Part shown: in pieces, positions 25,939-36,757 of the stretch | Position numbering within the stretch: position 1 is the stretch's first letter | Layout: every line of letters begins with the position of its first letter | Assembly: GCA_002720855.1 (NCBI GenBank) | Contig: PBIN01000014.1 | Span: 186,001-250,000 of the forward strand | DNA: 64,000 nucleotides | Reading direction: 5' to 3' | Source of the DNA: Rhodospirillaceae bacterium | GTDB taxonomy: Bacteria > Pseudomonadota > Alphaproteobacteria > MPNO01 > UBA2964 | Program-made: the position numbers and the translations under genes | The notes under the pieces: generated by a model | The model's database searches: none | Seen by the model: only the letters and a program-made list of their open reading frames with translations | Told to the model about the DNA's origin: nothing

Positions 25939-27766
25939 TTCGCTTATTTCACCTATTGGTTTGGCGGTAGCTCTAGCTGTAAGCATGAGCAACCTCGCGA
26001 TGGTTGAGGCCGCGCAACAAATTGCACAAACGACGACGGTCGAAAATCCAGCCAATTCCAAAAACGCGGCACCAGTTCGGTTAGGGCCGCGCCGATCGAT
26101 TGTTCCTGGCGGGTCATCGTCGGGGGCGGCAGCACTGAAGCAACCGGTAAAAGTTTACACACCGGTGTCGCCTTCAAGTGGGAGTGATGGCCCGGTTGCT
26201 ATCCAGACACTTACCGATCTCGATTCAGATTCCGTAGGCGTCATTGATGAAACAAGTGGCGGGCTGGGAACTGAGATGTGGCAGGGTTCAAGCAGGTCAT
26301 TTGTCACCCGCGCGATTGCATTGTTGCCTGCACGGGTTGGTTCGCCGACCATGCGACAATTGATGCGACGCTTATTACTGACACAGGCGGTTGCGCCAAA
26401 AAGAACCAAGTCGCAGCCCGGTCTCTTTCCATTGCGGGTTGGCGCTCTATTTGCGTCTGGTGATCTCAAATCAGCGCTTTCGCTCATCTCTTCTTCGTCT
26501 GGTCCGCCAGAAGAATATTTAGTGCGTGTCGGTATTGATGGACGATTGTTTGGAAATGACACAGCAGGCGCGTGTCAACAAGTGCGTGCTTTTAGTGGAG
26601 AATTCAAAGGTGTCTATTGGCAGCAGGCGGCGGCCTTCTGTCTGGCTATGGCCGGAAAAAATGCGGAAGCGGCATTAATGTCAGACGTCTTGGCGGAGCG
26701 AACTGATGCAATTCATCCCGCTTTTTTCGCTGCAATGGAAAGACTCTCCGGCGCATCACCGCCACAGGTCGACAGCCTAACCGGGCCAACCGCATTGCAT
26801 TTATCGCTTATGCGATCAGCGGGGCTCGCATTGCCCGAGGACGTAATAGAGAAAGCGTCCCCCGCCGCATTGCGCGCAATTGCGCTTAGCCCTAACGCCA
26901 CGCTCGATCTGCGGCTTGTGGCAGCCGAGCAGGCGACGAAGATTGGTGTCCTCAGCGGGAAAAAACTTTCCGAGATTTATAGTGCTGTTGCGTTCGACCC
27001 CTCTGTCGTTAAAAACGCCGTAAATCATGCCTCTGAGAATTGGGGTCCAGGCGGACGGGCCTTGCTGGTTCAGGCTGCCTTACGACAAGACGCCGCTGTG
27101 GCCCGGGCAAAAATTATTGAAATTTCGCTGAAAACTGCGCGGCAAAAAGGGGATTGGCGCGTTACTGCGCTTGCTTTTGCACCGATGGTTGCAGCGTTAA
27201 CGCCTTCGACGCAGATTGATTGGTTTGCGGGTGATGCTGCGAGAATCCTGATTACCACAGGCGACATTGCAGGTGCACGAAAATGGCTTGAGTTCGCCAA
27301 TACTCAGGCGCTGAAGCCTGAACAAAAGGCCACGCTTTGGCCATTGCAGATACTATTGTCTGATTCAGGTATTGCGGAAACGCTTCCGGAAACTATACAG
27401 ACCTGGTGGAACGCTCGTGCCAACGCCGGTGCACCTGTCGTCGGAGAAGCGCGGACACTCTTTAGTCTGCTGAATACGATGGGAGCGTCAATCCCCTCAG
27501 AGCTTTGGGCGCTGATTTTGGATGATAGCAAGCAAATACAGGCAGTGACGCCGAGTGTGTCCGTGCGGAATGCGCTTGATCGGGCGGCGGCAACCGGCAG
27601 CAGAGGTGGCACAATTGCTATGGTGCTCGTAGCTCTTGGTGAAATGGGAGCCGATCCGGCAAATCTTTCTGCGATTGAATTGTCGATTGCGGCACTTAAA
27701 CGAATAGGCTTTGAAAAAGAAGCGAAGGCCCTCGCATTGGAGGTCGCAATTGAAGCGGGTCTCTAA
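25919..27766 (+). CDS. Secreted helical-repeat protein of unknown function
   Basis: A 615-residue protein. The preferred ATG at 25919 begins a signal peptide (MNGFRANSLISPIGLAVALA, cleavage near VEA-AQQ), so it is predicted periplasmic. A Pro/Ser-rich linker (about 30-90) is followed by roughly 500 residues of mostly Ala/Leu-rich helices in the style of TPR/Sel1-like solenoids. I do not recognise a catalytic motif. It overlaps the small membrane ORF upstream by 20 bases and the xerD start downstream by 17 bases, so the three are likely co-translated. A scaffold or envelope role is only a guess. Confidence 0.7.
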   Translation: MNGFRANSLISPIGLAVALAVSMSNLAMVEAAQQIAQTTTVENPANSKNAAPVRLGPRRSIVPGGSSSGAAALKQPVKVYTPVSPSSGSDGPVAIQTLTDLDSDSVGVIDETSGGLGTEMWQGSSRSFVTRAIALLPARVGSPTMRQLMRRLLLTQAVAPKRTKSQPGLFPLRVGALFASGDLKSALSLISSSSGPPEEYLVRVGIDGRLFGNDTAGACQQVRAFSGEFKGVYWQQAAAFCLAMAGKNAEAALMSDVLAERTDAIHPAFFAAMERLSGASPPQVDSLTGPTALHLSLMRSAGLALPEDVIEKASPAALRAIALSPNATLDLRLVAAEQATKIGVLSGKKLSEIYSAVAFDPSVVKNAVNHASENWGPGGRALLVQAALRQDAAVARAKIIEISLKTARQKGDWRVTALAFAPMVAALTPSTQIDWFAGDAARILITTGDIAGARKWLEFANTQALKPEQKATLWPLQILLSDSGIAETLPETIQTWWNARANAGAPVVGEARTLFSLLNTMGASIPSELWALILDDSKQIQAVTPSVSVRNALDRAAATGSRGGTIAMVLVALGEMGADPANLSAIELSIAALKRIGFEKEAKALALEVAIEAGL

Positions 27767-28730
27767 GGGCGCGCACCCATCCGTCAGTGAACCGGGCGCC
27801 GATATCTTGCCGCGGTTCGCTGAAGCATTCCTGGAGATGTTGGCTGTGGAACGCGGCGCCTCACAAAGAACCGTGGAATCTTACCGCCGCGATTTAATGG
27901 CGTTCGGTGGATTTACATCAAAAACGCACGGCGATTCATCCGCCGCGACCACGGAAGAAGTGCGCGCCTTTATGGCGTCTATGGGTAGTACCGGACTGGC
28001 ACCAACGACAGCATCCCGACGCCTATCCGCCTTGCGCCAGTATTTCGCGTTCTTGGTCGCTGACGGAATTCGATCAGATGACCCAACAGCTAATATTGAA
28101 AGCCCTCGGCGCGGCCGGCCGTTGCCAAAAGTATTAGCCGAACAGGATGTCGAAGCCTTGCTGAATCAGGCACGGGAAGTTCAGGGGCCACGTGGCGTGC
28201 GCATCGTCGCTCTCGTGGAACTTCTTTATGCAACGGGTCTCCGCGTATCGGAATTGGTGGGACTCCCGGTTGGCGCACTGGCGAGAGATCGCTCAATCGT
28301 CACAGTACGTGGTAAAGGCGGCAAAGAACGCATGGTACCCCTAAGCCTGCCGGCGCAGGAAGCGATTGAAGCCTGGCTGTCCGTTCGCATGGAATTTACT
28401 GCTGAGGGAAAAGACTCGCCATGGCTTTTCCCGTCAAAGAGTTCCAAAAATGGTCATTTGACGCGTGCAATGTTCGCCAGGCTACTCAAAGAACTCGCGA
28501 TCGATTCTGGTCTTTCGCCCACTGCTGTGTCGCCGCACGTGTTGCGGCATGCGTTTGCAAGTCATCTATTGGCACATGACGCGGATTTGCGTTCTGTTCA
28601 ACAAATGCTCGGTCATGCCGACATTTCGACAACACAGATTTATACACATGTGCTAGATGAGAGGTTAAAATCACTTGTCCGTAATTATCATCCGTTGGCA
28701 GATGGACCAGTTGCCGGTGTTGTGGGCTGA
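27750..28730 (+). CDS. xerD: Site-specific tyrosine recombinase XerD
   Basis: A 326-residue recombinase that, with XerC, resolves chromosome dimers at dif. The N-terminal SAM-like core-binding domain (about 15-110) is followed by the catalytic domain. Catalytic residues are Arg in LYATGLRVSEL, Lys in RGKGGKER, His and Arg in HVLRHAFASHLL, His in LGHADIS and Tyr in TQIYTHV. The start is a TTG at 27750 because GGAGG (27739-27743) stands 6 bases upstream. It overlaps the preceding gene by 17 bases. Vertical chromosomal context (accA next) argues against a mobile-element integrase. Confidence 0.94.
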   Translation: MKRVSKGAHPSVSEPGADILPRFAEAFLEMLAVERGASQRTVESYRRDLMAFGGFTSKTHGDSSAATTEEVRAFMASMGSTGLAPTTASRRLSALRQYFAFLVADGIRSDDPTANIESPRRGRPLPKVLAEQDVEALLNQAREVQGPRGVRIVALVELLYATGLRVSELVGLPVGALARDRSIVTVRGKGGKERMVPLSLPAQEAIEAWLSVRMEFTAEGKDSPWLFPSKSSKNGHLTRAMFARLLKELAIDSGLSPTAVSPHVLRHAFASHLLAHDADLRSVQQMLGHADISTTQIYTHVLDERLKSLVRNYHPLADGPVAGVVG

Positions 28731-28751
28731 GCTTGTAGCGTAGAGGGAAAA

Positions 28752-29711
28752 ATGACGACTTTTCTTGAGTTTGAAAAACCAGTCGCCGAACTCGAAGGCA
28801 AGATGGAGGAACTCCGTCATATGTCCGATATTGGCGACATCAAAATTGCTGATGAGCTTTCAAAGCTACAGGGTCGGATAGACAGGTCCCTGACTCAGAT
28901 TTATGCAAAGCTCTCGCCATGGCAGACAGTCATGGTCGCCCGTCATCCCGATCGCCCTCACTGTATCGATTATATTTCTTCGCTGATTGATGAATTCACC
29001 CCGTTGGCCGGTGACAGGGTATTTGCTGAAGATGCGGCAATTCTCGGCGGTCTGGGCCGGTTTCGTGGGCGCTCCGTCGTCGTCATCGGACAGGAAAAAG
29101 GCAATGATACCGAAACGCGCGTGAAGCATAACTTTGGTATGGCACGCCCGGAAGGATACAGAAAAGCGCAAAGACTGATGAATCTCGCAGAGCAGTTCTC
29201 GCTGCCAATCATTACTCTGGTTGACACTCCTGGTGCCTATCCTGGCATCGGAGCGGAAGAGCGCGGTCAGGCAGAAGCAATCGCGCGTTCAATCGAAGTC
29301 TGTCTCGATCTGCATGTGCCGATGGTCAGCGTTGTAATCGGTGAAGGTGGCAGCGGTGGCGCGATAGCAATTGCTGCCGCTAACCGCGTCTTAATGATGC
29401 AACATTCCGTATATTCGGTCATTTCACCCGAGGGGTGCGCGTCAATTCTGTGGCGTAGTGCGGACCATGCCGAGGAAGCTGCAGACGCGCTAAAATTGAC
29501 GGCAGAAGATTTGCTGCGGCTTGGCGTCATTGATGCGATTATTCCCGAACCTCTCGGCGCGGCACACCGAGATCGCGACGACACAATCAAGCGTGTGGGC
29601 GACGGAATTGAAGAGGCGCTGAAGGAAATCGACGGGATGGATGGTGCCGCACTTCGAACGCAACGCCGCGAACGATTTATAACACTCGGTAACGACGCCT
29701 TGTCGTCGTAA
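28752..29711 (+). CDS. accA: Acetyl-CoA carboxylase carboxyltransferase subunit alpha
   Basis: A 319-residue subunit that, with AccD, transfers the carboxyl group from biotin to acetyl-CoA at the first step of fatty-acid synthesis. It begins with the typical [15 protein letters not shown], then [45 protein letters not shown] and the crotonase-fold oxyanion segments [15 protein letters not shown] and [11 protein letters not shown]. Full length. AGAGGGAAA precedes the ATG. Convergent with secA, with a 33-base spacer. Confidence 0.98.
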   Translation: MTTFLEFEKPVAELEGKMEELRHMSDIGDIKIADELSKLQGRIDRSLTQIYAKLSPWQTVMVARHPDRPHCIDYISSLIDEFTPLAGDRVFAEDAAILGGLGRFRGRSVVVIGQEKGNDTETRVKHNFGMARPEGYRKAQRLMNLAEQFSLPIITLVDTPGAYPGIGAEERGQAEAIARSIEVCLDLHVPMVSVVIGEGGSGGAIAIAAANRVLMMQHSVYSVISPEGCASILWRSADHAEEAADALKLTAEDLLRLGVIDAIIPEPLGAAHRDRDDTIKRVGDGIEEALKEIDGMDGAALRTQRRERFITLGNDALSS

Positions 29712-29744
29712 AGACCATCTAAAATATTCTGAGTTCGCTAAAAG

Positions 29745-32558
29745 CTAGACGACGCGGCCGTGGCAGATTTTGAATTTTTTGCCTGAGCCGCAGGGGCATG
29801 CCGCGTTGCGTGGCACTTTGCCCCAGGTTTCTGGTTCTTCCGGGTCAATCCACCGGCCCAAAGGTTCATGAAGCCGCCAGCCAGCGGGGACATCTGCCGG
29901 ATCGGCATTGGCGGCGAATACTGTTTGCCCCTGGAGCATGGATTGCGCCTGCGCTGCTGGATGGATTTCGTCAGGCATTGCCGCCATACCGGCATCTTCG
30001 CCAAAAGCGGGGTCGCGACGGGATTCTTCCATATCGCCCATTTCGTAATCCATTAGACTCTCTGGGGAGTCATCCGAAATCTCCATGTGACAGAGTACTT
30101 GCGTAACGGTTTCACGCAGCATTGCGAGCATCTGATCAAACAGATCAAAGGCTTCATGCTTGTATTCGTTAAGCGGGTCCTTCTGCGCGTAAGCACGAAG
30201 ACCAATACCCTGGCGAAGATGATCAAGCGCCAGAAGATGTTCTTTCCAGATCTGATCCAACACCTGCAAAAGGACACTCTTTTCAGCGAGGCGCATCACC
30301 TCAGGACCATAGTTGGCCACTTTCTCTGCCATACGACGGTTCGCAGCATCTGACAGGCGTTCACGAATTTCTTCGTCGGCGATACCCTCTTCCTTGGCCC
30401 AATCTGCCACCGGCAAATCCATGCCAAAAATTCTCAGGATTTCTTCGTGTAATCCGTCCGTATCCCATTGTTCTGCATAGGCCTTTTCGGGAATACAGGT
30501 GGCGACGATATCGTCAATAACCTGGTGACGCATATCGGTAACCGTCTCGGACACATCGTCGGTTTCCATCAATTCACGACGTTGTTCATAGATCACCTTT
30601 CGCTGATCATTCATGACGTCGTCAAATTGCAAAAGATTTTTTCGGATTTCAAAGTTGCGTTCTTCGACTTTACGCTGCGCTTTCTCAAGGGCCTTATTGA
30701 TCCACGGATGAACGATGGCCTCGCCTTCTTCCAATCCGAGTTTCTGCAGCATCGTATCGATACGATCGGATCCGAAAATACGCATCAAATCATCTTCCAG
30801 TGACAGGAAGAACTTTGAAGCACCGGGGTCACCCTGACGCCCGGATCGCCCACGCAACTGATTGTCGATACGCCGAGATTCATGGCGCTCCGTACAAATG
30901 ATATAAAGACCGCCAGCTTCCAGAACGACTTCTTTTGCAGCTTCGACTTCAGCCTCAATTTTAGCACGGGTTTCGGCCTCTTGGGCTGCGCGCTTTTTCT
31001 CATCCTTGATTTTGGACAATTCCTCGATGACTTGCATGTCGACATTGCCACCGAGCTGAATGTCCGTACCACGGCCTGCCATATTTGTAGAAATTGTTAC
31101 CTGGCCAGGTTTACCAGCCTGCGCGACGATGAACGCTTCCTGCTCGTGGTAGCGCGCATTGAGAACGTTGTGTTCAATCTTCCGTTTTTTAAGAATGGCC
31201 GCAAGTTGCTCAGATTTCTCGATCGAAATTGTTCCGACCAACGCAGGTTGTTTGCATGCGATACAGTCTTCGATCAAAGCGATAATTGCTTCGTTTTTCT
31301 CTGCTGCTGTCCGATAGACCTCATCGTCAAGGTCTTCGCGCACGCATGGTTTATGCGTCGGAATTTCGACGACATCGAGGCCATAAATGTCACCGAATTC
31401 GCCGGCTTCCGTCATCGCCGTACCGGTCATGCCAGCAAGCTTGGGATAAAGCCGGAAATAGTTCTGGAAGGTAATGGAGGCGAGCGTCTGGTTCTCATTT
31501 TGGACCTCGACATGCTCCTTCGCCTCAAGCGCCTGGTGCAGGCCCTCAGAGTAACGCCGGCCTTCCATCATACGGCCGGTAAACTCATCAATGATAATGA
31601 CCTGATTGTCCTTCACGATGTAATCGGTATCGATCTGGAACATTGTATGCGCTTTCAACGCTTGGTTGACGTGATGAACGATAGCGATGTTATTGATGTC
31701 ATAGAGCGATGCTCCTTTCATCAATTCCGTACCGGCAAGCAATTCTTCAATTTTTTCTACACCGGTTTCGGTGAGCGCGACCGTTCGTTGCTTCTCGTCC
31801 TTTTCGTAATGTTCTTCCGATAGGTTCGGAATGAGCTCATTGATACGGCGATACATTTCCGACGAGTCTTCGGTTGGGCCGGAAATAATAAGCGGCGTTC
31901 GTGCTTCATCGATTAGAATACTGTCCACCTCGTCAACGATGGCAAAATTGAAGCGCCGCTGGACCATATCTTCCAGTCGAAACTTCATGTTGTCGCGGAG
32001 ATAGTCGAAACCAAACTCATTGTTGGTGCCATATGTAACATCTGAGGCGTAGGCTTGCTGACGATCGAGATCATCGAGTCCATGGACGATACAACCGACA
32101 GTGAGGCCCAGGAATTCATACACCTGGCCCATCCATTCAGCATCGCGTTGGGCGAGATAGTCGTTCACGGTTACGACGTGAACACCCTGGCCGGATAAGG
32201 CATTGAGATAGACCGGCAAGGTCGCGACCAGCGTTTTACCTTCACCGGTCTTCATTTCAGAGATCGCACCTTCGTGGAGAACCATGCCCCCCAGCATCTG
32301 TACGTCGAAGTGGCGCTGTCCCAGCGTCCGTTTCGCGGCTTCCCGTACAGTTGCAAACGCTTCGGGCAGCAAGTCGTCCAGGGACTCACCGGCTTCGTGT
32401 CGCGCGCGCAGCTTGTCGGTTTGCGCGCGCAATTCATCATCGTCCAAAGCCTCGAGTCCGGGCTCAAGGCTATTGATTTCTAAAACCTTTTTTTCAAGTC
32501 GTTTCAGATAGCGACTGTTAGCGCTTCCGAAGACGCTCTCTGCCAATGCAGCGAACAT
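29745..32558 (-). CDS. secA: Preprotein translocase ATPase SecA
   Basis: A 937-residue motor that drives unfolded proteins through SecYEG. Nucleotide-binding domain 1 carries [14 protein letters not shown] (Walker A) and [19 protein letters not shown]. The preprotein cross-linking domain, NBD2 ([25 protein letters not shown]) and the helical scaffold follow in order. The C-terminus ends in the zinc-binding [14 protein letters not shown] that contacts SecB and phospholipid. Full length. The 238-base upstream spacer to argJ shows no other gene; it must hold two divergent promoters, none of which is obvious. Confidence 0.98.
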   Translation of the reverse strand: MFAALAESVFGSANSRYLKRLEKKVLEINSLEPGLEALDDDELRAQTDKLRARHEAGESLDDLLPEAFATVREAAKRTLGQRHFDVQMLGGMVLHEGAISEMKTGEGKTLVATLPVYLNALSGQGVHVVTVNDYLAQRDAEWMGQVYEFLGLTVGCIVHGLDDLDRQQAYASDVTYGTNNEFGFDYLRDNMKFRLEDMVQRRFNFAIVDEVDSILIDEARTPLIISGPTEDSSEMYRRINELIPNLSEEHYEKDEKQRTVALTETGVEKIEELLAGTELMKGASLYDINNIAIVHHVNQALKAHTMFQIDTDYIVKDNQVIIIDEFTGRMMEGRRYSEGLHQALEAKEHVEVQNENQTLASITFQNYFRLYPKLAGMTGTAMTEAGEFGDIYGLDVVEIPTHKPCVREDLDDEVYRTAAEKNEAIIALIEDCIACKQPALVGTISIEKSEQLAAILKKRKIEHNVLNARYHEQEAFIVAQAGKPGQVTISTNMAGRGTDIQLGGNVDMQVIEELSKIKDEKKRAAQEAETRAKIEAEVEAAKEVVLEAGGLYIICTERHESRRIDNQLRGRSGRQGDPGASKFFLSLEDDLMRIFGSDRIDTMLQKLGLEEGEAIVHPWINKALEKAQRKVEERNFEIRKNLLQFDDVMNDQRKVIYEQRRELMETDDVSETVTDMRHQVIDDIVATCIPEKAYAEQWDTDGLHEEILRIFGMDLPVADWAKEEGIADEEIRERLSDAANRRMAEKVANYGPEVMRLAEKSVLLQVLDQIWKEHLLALDHLRQGIGLRAYAQKDPLNEYKHEAFDLFDQMLAMLRETVTQVLCHMEISDDSPESLMDYEMGDMEESRRDPAFGEDAGMAAMPDEIHPAAQAQSMLQGQTVFAANADPADVPAGWRLHEPLGRWIDPEEPETWGKVPRNAACPCGSGKKFKICHGRVV

Positions 32559-32796
32559 TTAGCCTCTCTTGTTTGCGGATTTCCTTGCAGGTTCCGCAAT
32601 TTAGCATTAAGCGGGTGGCAGACACATAGGTACCTACTGCGCCGCTGTCAACGATTAGGGATATAGCGCTTCGAGCAGCGAAATGCACTGTAATCTTGCA
32701 AAGACGCTGTTTGAAGGTGTTATCGAGCAAAATCGAGATATTGGCGGTGTTTTCGGTTACTTACCTGTATTTTGGCCTAAATTTGATTGTTAAACG

Positions 32797-34026
32797 ATGA
32801 ATACGAAATCTCCACTCGCACCGAAGCGGTTTCCAAGGCTTCCAGAAGTTGCTGGTGTCTCACTTGCGGCTGGAGCGTGCGGGCTACGTTATAAAGGCCG
32901 TAGCGACGTTTTGCTCGCAACCCTTGTTCCCGGATCGACCATTGCGGGTGTATTTACGCGGTCATTGACTGTTGCCGCGCCAGTTGACTGGTGCCGTTCA
33001 GCACTCAAAGGCGGAAGGGTTCGTGCGATTGTTGTTAATTCAGGCAATGCCAATGCATTCACGGGCCGGGTTGGCGAGCTGGCTGTGCAGGACACAGTCA
33101 AATCAGCTGCCAAAGTCATAGGCTGTCCTAAAAACCAGATATTTGTTTCTTCTACGGGCGTTATCGGTGAACCCTTGCCGGTTGATCGTCTAACGAAGGC
33201 ATTACCGCGACTGAAAAAGAAACTCTCTCCAAAATCATGGAGGGCGGCAGCCGATGCCATAATGACAACGGATACCTTCCCCAAAGGGGCGACGCGATCC
33301 GCTGAAATTGATGGTGATAAAATCACGCTTAATGGATTTGCCAAAGGGTCAGGCATGATTGCGCCGGATATGGCGACGATGCTCGGGTATGTTTTTACCG
33401 ATGCAAAGATTGCCCAACCGGTTTTGCAGCAGGCACTTAGAGCGGCTACAGAGAAGTCGTTCAACGTTATTACCGTTGATAGCGATACGTCGACCAGCGA
33501 TACGGTTTTATTATGTGCGACGGGGCAGGCCCGTCATAAAAAAGTGACATCGGTTGGCGATCCGCGCTTCAAGAATTTCAGACAGGCACTCGAGTCTTTG
33601 ATGGTTGATCTCGCTCAGCAAATTGTGCGCGATGGCGAGGGTGCCAGTAAATTTATCGAGGTGACAGTAACGGGGGCAGCGTCGAACACTGCTGCAAAGA
33701 CAATCGCGCTTGCGATCGCGAACTCACCGCTAGTTAAAACAGCGATTGCCGGTGAAGACGCGAATTGGGGCCGGATCGTGATGGCCGTGGGCAAGGCCGG
33801 AGAGAAAGCAGACCGTGATGCGCTGGATATTCGCATTGGCGGTATACAAGTCACGATGGATGGGTTGAGAAAGCCTGGCTATGACGAAACGCCCGTTGCG
33901 CAACACATGAAGGGCGAAGAAATTGCGATATCCGTGGATGTCGGTATTGGAAGAGGCAAAGCGACGGTTTGGACTTGCGACCTGACCCATGGCTATATCG
34001 ACATCAACGCGGATTACCGCACATAG
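32797..34026 (+). CDS. argJ: Bifunctional glutamate N-acetyltransferase/ornithine acetyltransferase
   Basis: A 409-residue enzyme of the cyclic arginine pathway that moves the acetyl group from N-acetylornithine to glutamate, or acetylates glutamate from acetyl-CoA. The self-cleavage site is in KGSGMIAPDMATMLGYVFTDA-type sequence: the Thr of ATMLGY becomes the N-terminal nucleophile of the beta chain. VNSGNANAFTGRVG and GEDANWGRIVMAVGKAG are also conserved. Whether it is bifunctional cannot be read from sequence. mutT follows after 9 bases. Confidence 0.96.
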   Translation: MNTKSPLAPKRFPRLPEVAGVSLAAGACGLRYKGRSDVLLATLVPGSTIAGVFTRSLTVAAPVDWCRSALKGGRVRAIVVNSGNANAFTGRVGELAVQDTVKSAAKVIGCPKNQIFVSSTGVIGEPLPVDRLTKALPRLKKKLSPKSWRAAADAIMTTDTFPKGATRSAEIDGDKITLNGFAKGSGMIAPDMATMLGYVFTDAKIAQPVLQQALRAATEKSFNVITVDSDTSTSDTVLLCATGQARHKKVTSVGDPRFKNFRQALESLMVDLAQQIVRDGEGASKFIEVTVTGAASNTAAKTIALAIANSPLVKTAIAGEDANWGRIVMAVGKAGEKADRDALDIRIGGIQVTMDGLRKPGYDETPVAQHMKGEEIAISVDVGIGRGKATVWTCDLTHGYIDINADYRT

Positions 34027-34035
34027 GAAACCGGC

Positions 34036-34446
34036 TTGGCTGATAGTATCCCGATAGTTCTGGTTGTTGCCGTTGCACTTGTTGATGGCGATGGGCGTGT
34101 CCTTATTGCACAGCGCCCCGAAGGCAAGACCATGGCAGGGCTTTGGGAGTTTCCGGGTGGCAAAGTCGATGACGGTGAATTGCCTGAAGCGGCGCTGATC
34201 CGTGAGCTAGAAGAAGAGCTCGGGATTGATGTCAGCGAAAACTGCCTTGCGCCATTTACTTTCGCTTCACATACCTATGAGGATTTTCATCTGTTGATGC
34301 CACTCTATGTATGCCGCGTTTGGGATGGAACCGTTACACCCAAAGAAGGCCAAAATCTGAAATGGGTCCGCCCTATGAAGCTCAAGGATTTCCCGATGCC
34401 GCCAGCTGATGTTCCTTTGGTCGCTATGTTGCGTGATCTCCTGTAG
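34036..34446 (+). CDS. mutT: 8-oxo-dGTP diphosphatase MutT (Nudix)
   Basis: A 136-residue Nudix hydrolase that removes oxidised guanine nucleotides. The Nudix box GGKVDDGELPEAALIRELEEELG fits Gx5Ex7REUxEExGU without deviation. WEFPGGK and the VLIAQRPEGK strand match MutT. The start is a TTG with AGGAAA about 9 bases upstream. Together with argJ it forms a common alphaproteobacterial pair. Confidence 0.92.
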   Translation: MADSIPIVLVVAVALVDGDGRVLIAQRPEGKTMAGLWEFPGGKVDDGELPEAALIRELEEELGIDVSENCLAPFTFASHTYEDFHLLMPLYVCRVWDGTVTPKEGQNLKWVRPMKLKDFPMPPADVPLVAMLRDLL

Positions 34447-34455
34447 AATCATCCG

Positions 34456-35721
34456 ATGTTTCTGTCTGCAATCCGCTCAAACCCACGTGGATGGATGATC
34501 GTCGCAGTAATTTTCATTACTGTGAGTTTTTCATTTGCCGCGCGGATGTCGCTACCGGTCCTAATTCCGGTATGGGAGAAAGAGTTTGAATGGACCCGGA
34601 CGTTTCTGACGACGGGTGCGGCCCTGATTATGATCGTTATGGGTGGTGTCGCTCCTTATGCCGGGCACCTCCTCGATAAATTCGGCGCGCGATATTTGGT
34701 TTCAGGCGGCACAATTTTGAGCGGGTGCTGCGTAGTTTTTGGCGCATTTATGGACAGCTCTTCTGTTTTGCTATCTCCAGTTTGGGTGTTTATCGGGATT
34801 TACTGCATGCTGTCAGCAGTTGGGTACGGCATGGTCAGTCTGCCCGTCGCCACAGCAACCATTACCCGCGAATTTGTCGAAAACCGAGGCCTGGCGACAT
34901 CGATTGGGACGTCGGGGGTTGGCGGTGGTCAGCTGCTGTTTATTCCGTTGATGGCATGGGCCATCGAGATTGCAGGCTGGCGTTCTACATTGGTCCTGTT
35001 CGGCTCTCTCATTGTTGCGATGGGTATTCTTGCCTTCTTTCTGCTACCCAGCGAACGCAATAGTTCGACGGCAAAATCAGACGCGGGCGAGGGTTCAAAA
35101 ACGTTTGTCGCAAAGTTTGGAATTCTGATTAGGAGCCCGGTTTTCTGGCTCTTAGGAGGCGCATATTTCATTTGCGGCTTTACCACTGCAGGGATCGTCA
35201 AGGTCCATCTCATTCCCTATGCAGCGTCATGCGGCTTCACCCTGACGACGGGCGCCGCCGCGACAGGTATCCTCGCTGGATTCGATATGGTTGGTATGGT
35301 TATTGCCGGCTATCTCACAGATCGGGTCCACCGACCCGGTCTTTTGGGCGGGGTATATTTTTTACGTGCTCTCACCTTCATCATGTTGTTTTTCATCACT
35401 GACAATTATGTGTTGCTTTTCTTTTTCGCGATCCTTTTCGGCACACTTGATTTCGCGACAGTGCCACCGACAGCCGGGCTCATCGCCAGTCACCTCGGTG
35501 TCAGCACAATGGGTTTCAATATGGGAATCCTGTTTCTAGGCCATTCACTAGGTGGCGCTTTAGGCGCTGTGGCAGGCGGTGCGCTTTTTGACATGTTCCA
35601 GACATACGACTGGACGTGGATTTCCGGATTGGCATTGGCGCTTGTCGCGGCGGTGCTTGCCTGGTCAGTTCCCGAAAAAAGGGAGGCTACGCCCGCCGGT
35701 GCGGAGCCTGCTGCAGCCTAA
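34456..35721 (+). CDS. MFS transporter, OFA/monocarboxylate-like
   Basis: A 421-residue, 12-helix major facilitator. Helix 1 is followed by MSLPVLIPVWEKEFEWTRT, a pattern common in the oxalate/formate antiporter and MCT-like group. GHLLDKFGARY is the loop 2-3 motif and AGYLTDRVHRP the matching C-terminal-half loop. It is a predicted inner-membrane carrier of a small organic anion; substrate unknown. It begins 9 bases after mutT and is convergent with the following methyltransferase (4-base spacer). Confidence 0.83.
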   Translation: MFLSAIRSNPRGWMIVAVIFITVSFSFAARMSLPVLIPVWEKEFEWTRTFLTTGAALIMIVMGGVAPYAGHLLDKFGARYLVSGGTILSGCCVVFGAFMDSSSVLLSPVWVFIGIYCMLSAVGYGMVSLPVATATITREFVENRGLATSIGTSGVGGGQLLFIPLMAWAIEIAGWRSTLVLFGSLIVAMGILAFFLLPSERNSSTAKSDAGEGSKTFVAKFGILIRSPVFWLLGGAYFICGFTTAGIVKVHLIPYAASCGFTLTTGAAATGILAGFDMVGMVIAGYLTDRVHRPGLLGGVYFLRALTFIMLFFITDNYVLLFFFAILFGTLDFATVPPTAGLIASHLGVSTMGFNMGILFLGHSLGGALGAVAGGALFDMFQTYDWTWISGLALALVAAVLAWSVPEKREATPAGAEPAAA

Positions 35722-35725
35722 TCGA

Positions 35726-36646
35726 CTAATTACTGTTTTCTGGATCGGCGGTCTCACCCGCGGAATGCTCTTCAGTTTCAAGAGCATCGGCCAATCGGGT
35801 GGATGCTGTGCCCGGACGCAATGGTTTTTGTTGAGAGGCGTCGGGGGCCCAGCCTGTAAGGTATAGGACCTGAAAACTCGCCGGAATTTTTCCGTCACTC
35901 CCTGCGAACAGTTCGGAATATCGCTCTGCGGCCCGGAGAAAGATCTGTCGCTTGCTAAAATATTTTGGACGCGTGACAACAGCGTTGGTTTCCCCCATAC
36001 CCCGCAAATCATGCATGAGAGCAAAAACATTCGAGTAGGTAACGGTTATTGTATCGCTATCCGCGACCGGCAGATTGAAGCCCGCGCGTTGCAGTAACGA
36101 TGCTGCATCCGAAAGTTCTGCAAATGGAGAAATTCTCGGTGAAACGCCTCCCGATATTTCCGCCTCGACCTCCATTAAAACCTGTCTCAATTCCGTAAGC
36201 GTTTCTCCGCCAAGGATGGCGGCCATAAACAAGCCATCTGGTTTGAGCGCCTGCCGGCATTGGATCAGCGTGCCCGGTACATCGTTGGTCCAGTGAAGGG
36301 CGAGATTGCTGACGATAAGGTCCGCACTATTCGGTTTGACGGGCAATGCCTCCTCATCGCCGATAAACGCGATGCCCGGCGACCCCGTATTCGATCCCAT
36401 TTCATGCAACACGCTAATTGCATCATTGCCCATGAGACTTTCTCTGAGATGATCTCCGCGCGCGCCCAAACTGATGCCAACATCAAAGGAACGTTTGATG
36501 TCTTGTAAACGATCTGCGAGACGCTCCGCGACTTCCCGAAATAGAAAGTCATGCTCAGCGAAAGAAGCGGCTGCGCGAGCTTGATGTCGGCGTACAGCAT
36601 TACGATCAAAAATTATCGCACTGTTTTCGGACTCGCTTGTCGGCAT
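35726..36646 (-). CDS. BioC/NDUFAF5-like SAM methyltransferase
   Basis: A 306-residue methyltransferase with the N-terminal FDRNAVRRHQARAAASFAEHDFL typical of the alphaproteobacterial relatives of mitochondrial NDUFAF5 and of BioC. Motif I is poor (FDVGISLGARGD), whereas ADLIVSNLALHWTNDVPG and LKPDGLFMAAILGGETL are well preserved. NDUFAF5 acts on a complex I arginine; whether this one does is unknown. ATG 36646 is preferred to the longer ATG at 36730, which adds 28 unusual residues and comes within 28 bases of the divergent rhodanese gene. Confidence 0.78.
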   Translation of the reverse strand: MPTSESENSAIIFDRNAVRRHQARAAASFAEHDFLFREVAERLADRLQDIKRSFDVGISLGARGDHLRESLMGNDAISVLHEMGSNTGSPGIAFIGDEEALPVKPNSADLIVSNLALHWTNDVPGTLIQCRQALKPDGLFMAAILGGETLTELRQVLMEVEAEISGGVSPRISPFAELSDAASLLQRAGFNLPVADSDTITVTYSNVFALMHDLRGMGETNAVVTRPKYFSKRQIFLRAAERYSELFAGSDGKIPASFQVLYLTGWAPDASQQKPLRPGTASTRLADALETEEHSAGETADPENSN

Positions 36647-36757
36647 AATCTGACTATGCCACCAGAGCACGCGCCATAAAAGGTGGTTCGGTTGTCGGGT
36701 ACATGATGGACGCCTAATATGCGCCGACATTCCATTTCTATCTGAGATTCAACAATC

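Noticed and set aside
27750-28730. Mobile-element integrase
   Set aside because: The sequence fits XerD, the context is housekeeping (accA next), and no tRNA, att repeat or cargo is seen.
30882-31823. Long open frame of 313 codons antisense to secA
   Set aside because: It is the mirror of a highly conserved gene, has no recognisable domain and no ribosome site. Treated as a shadow.
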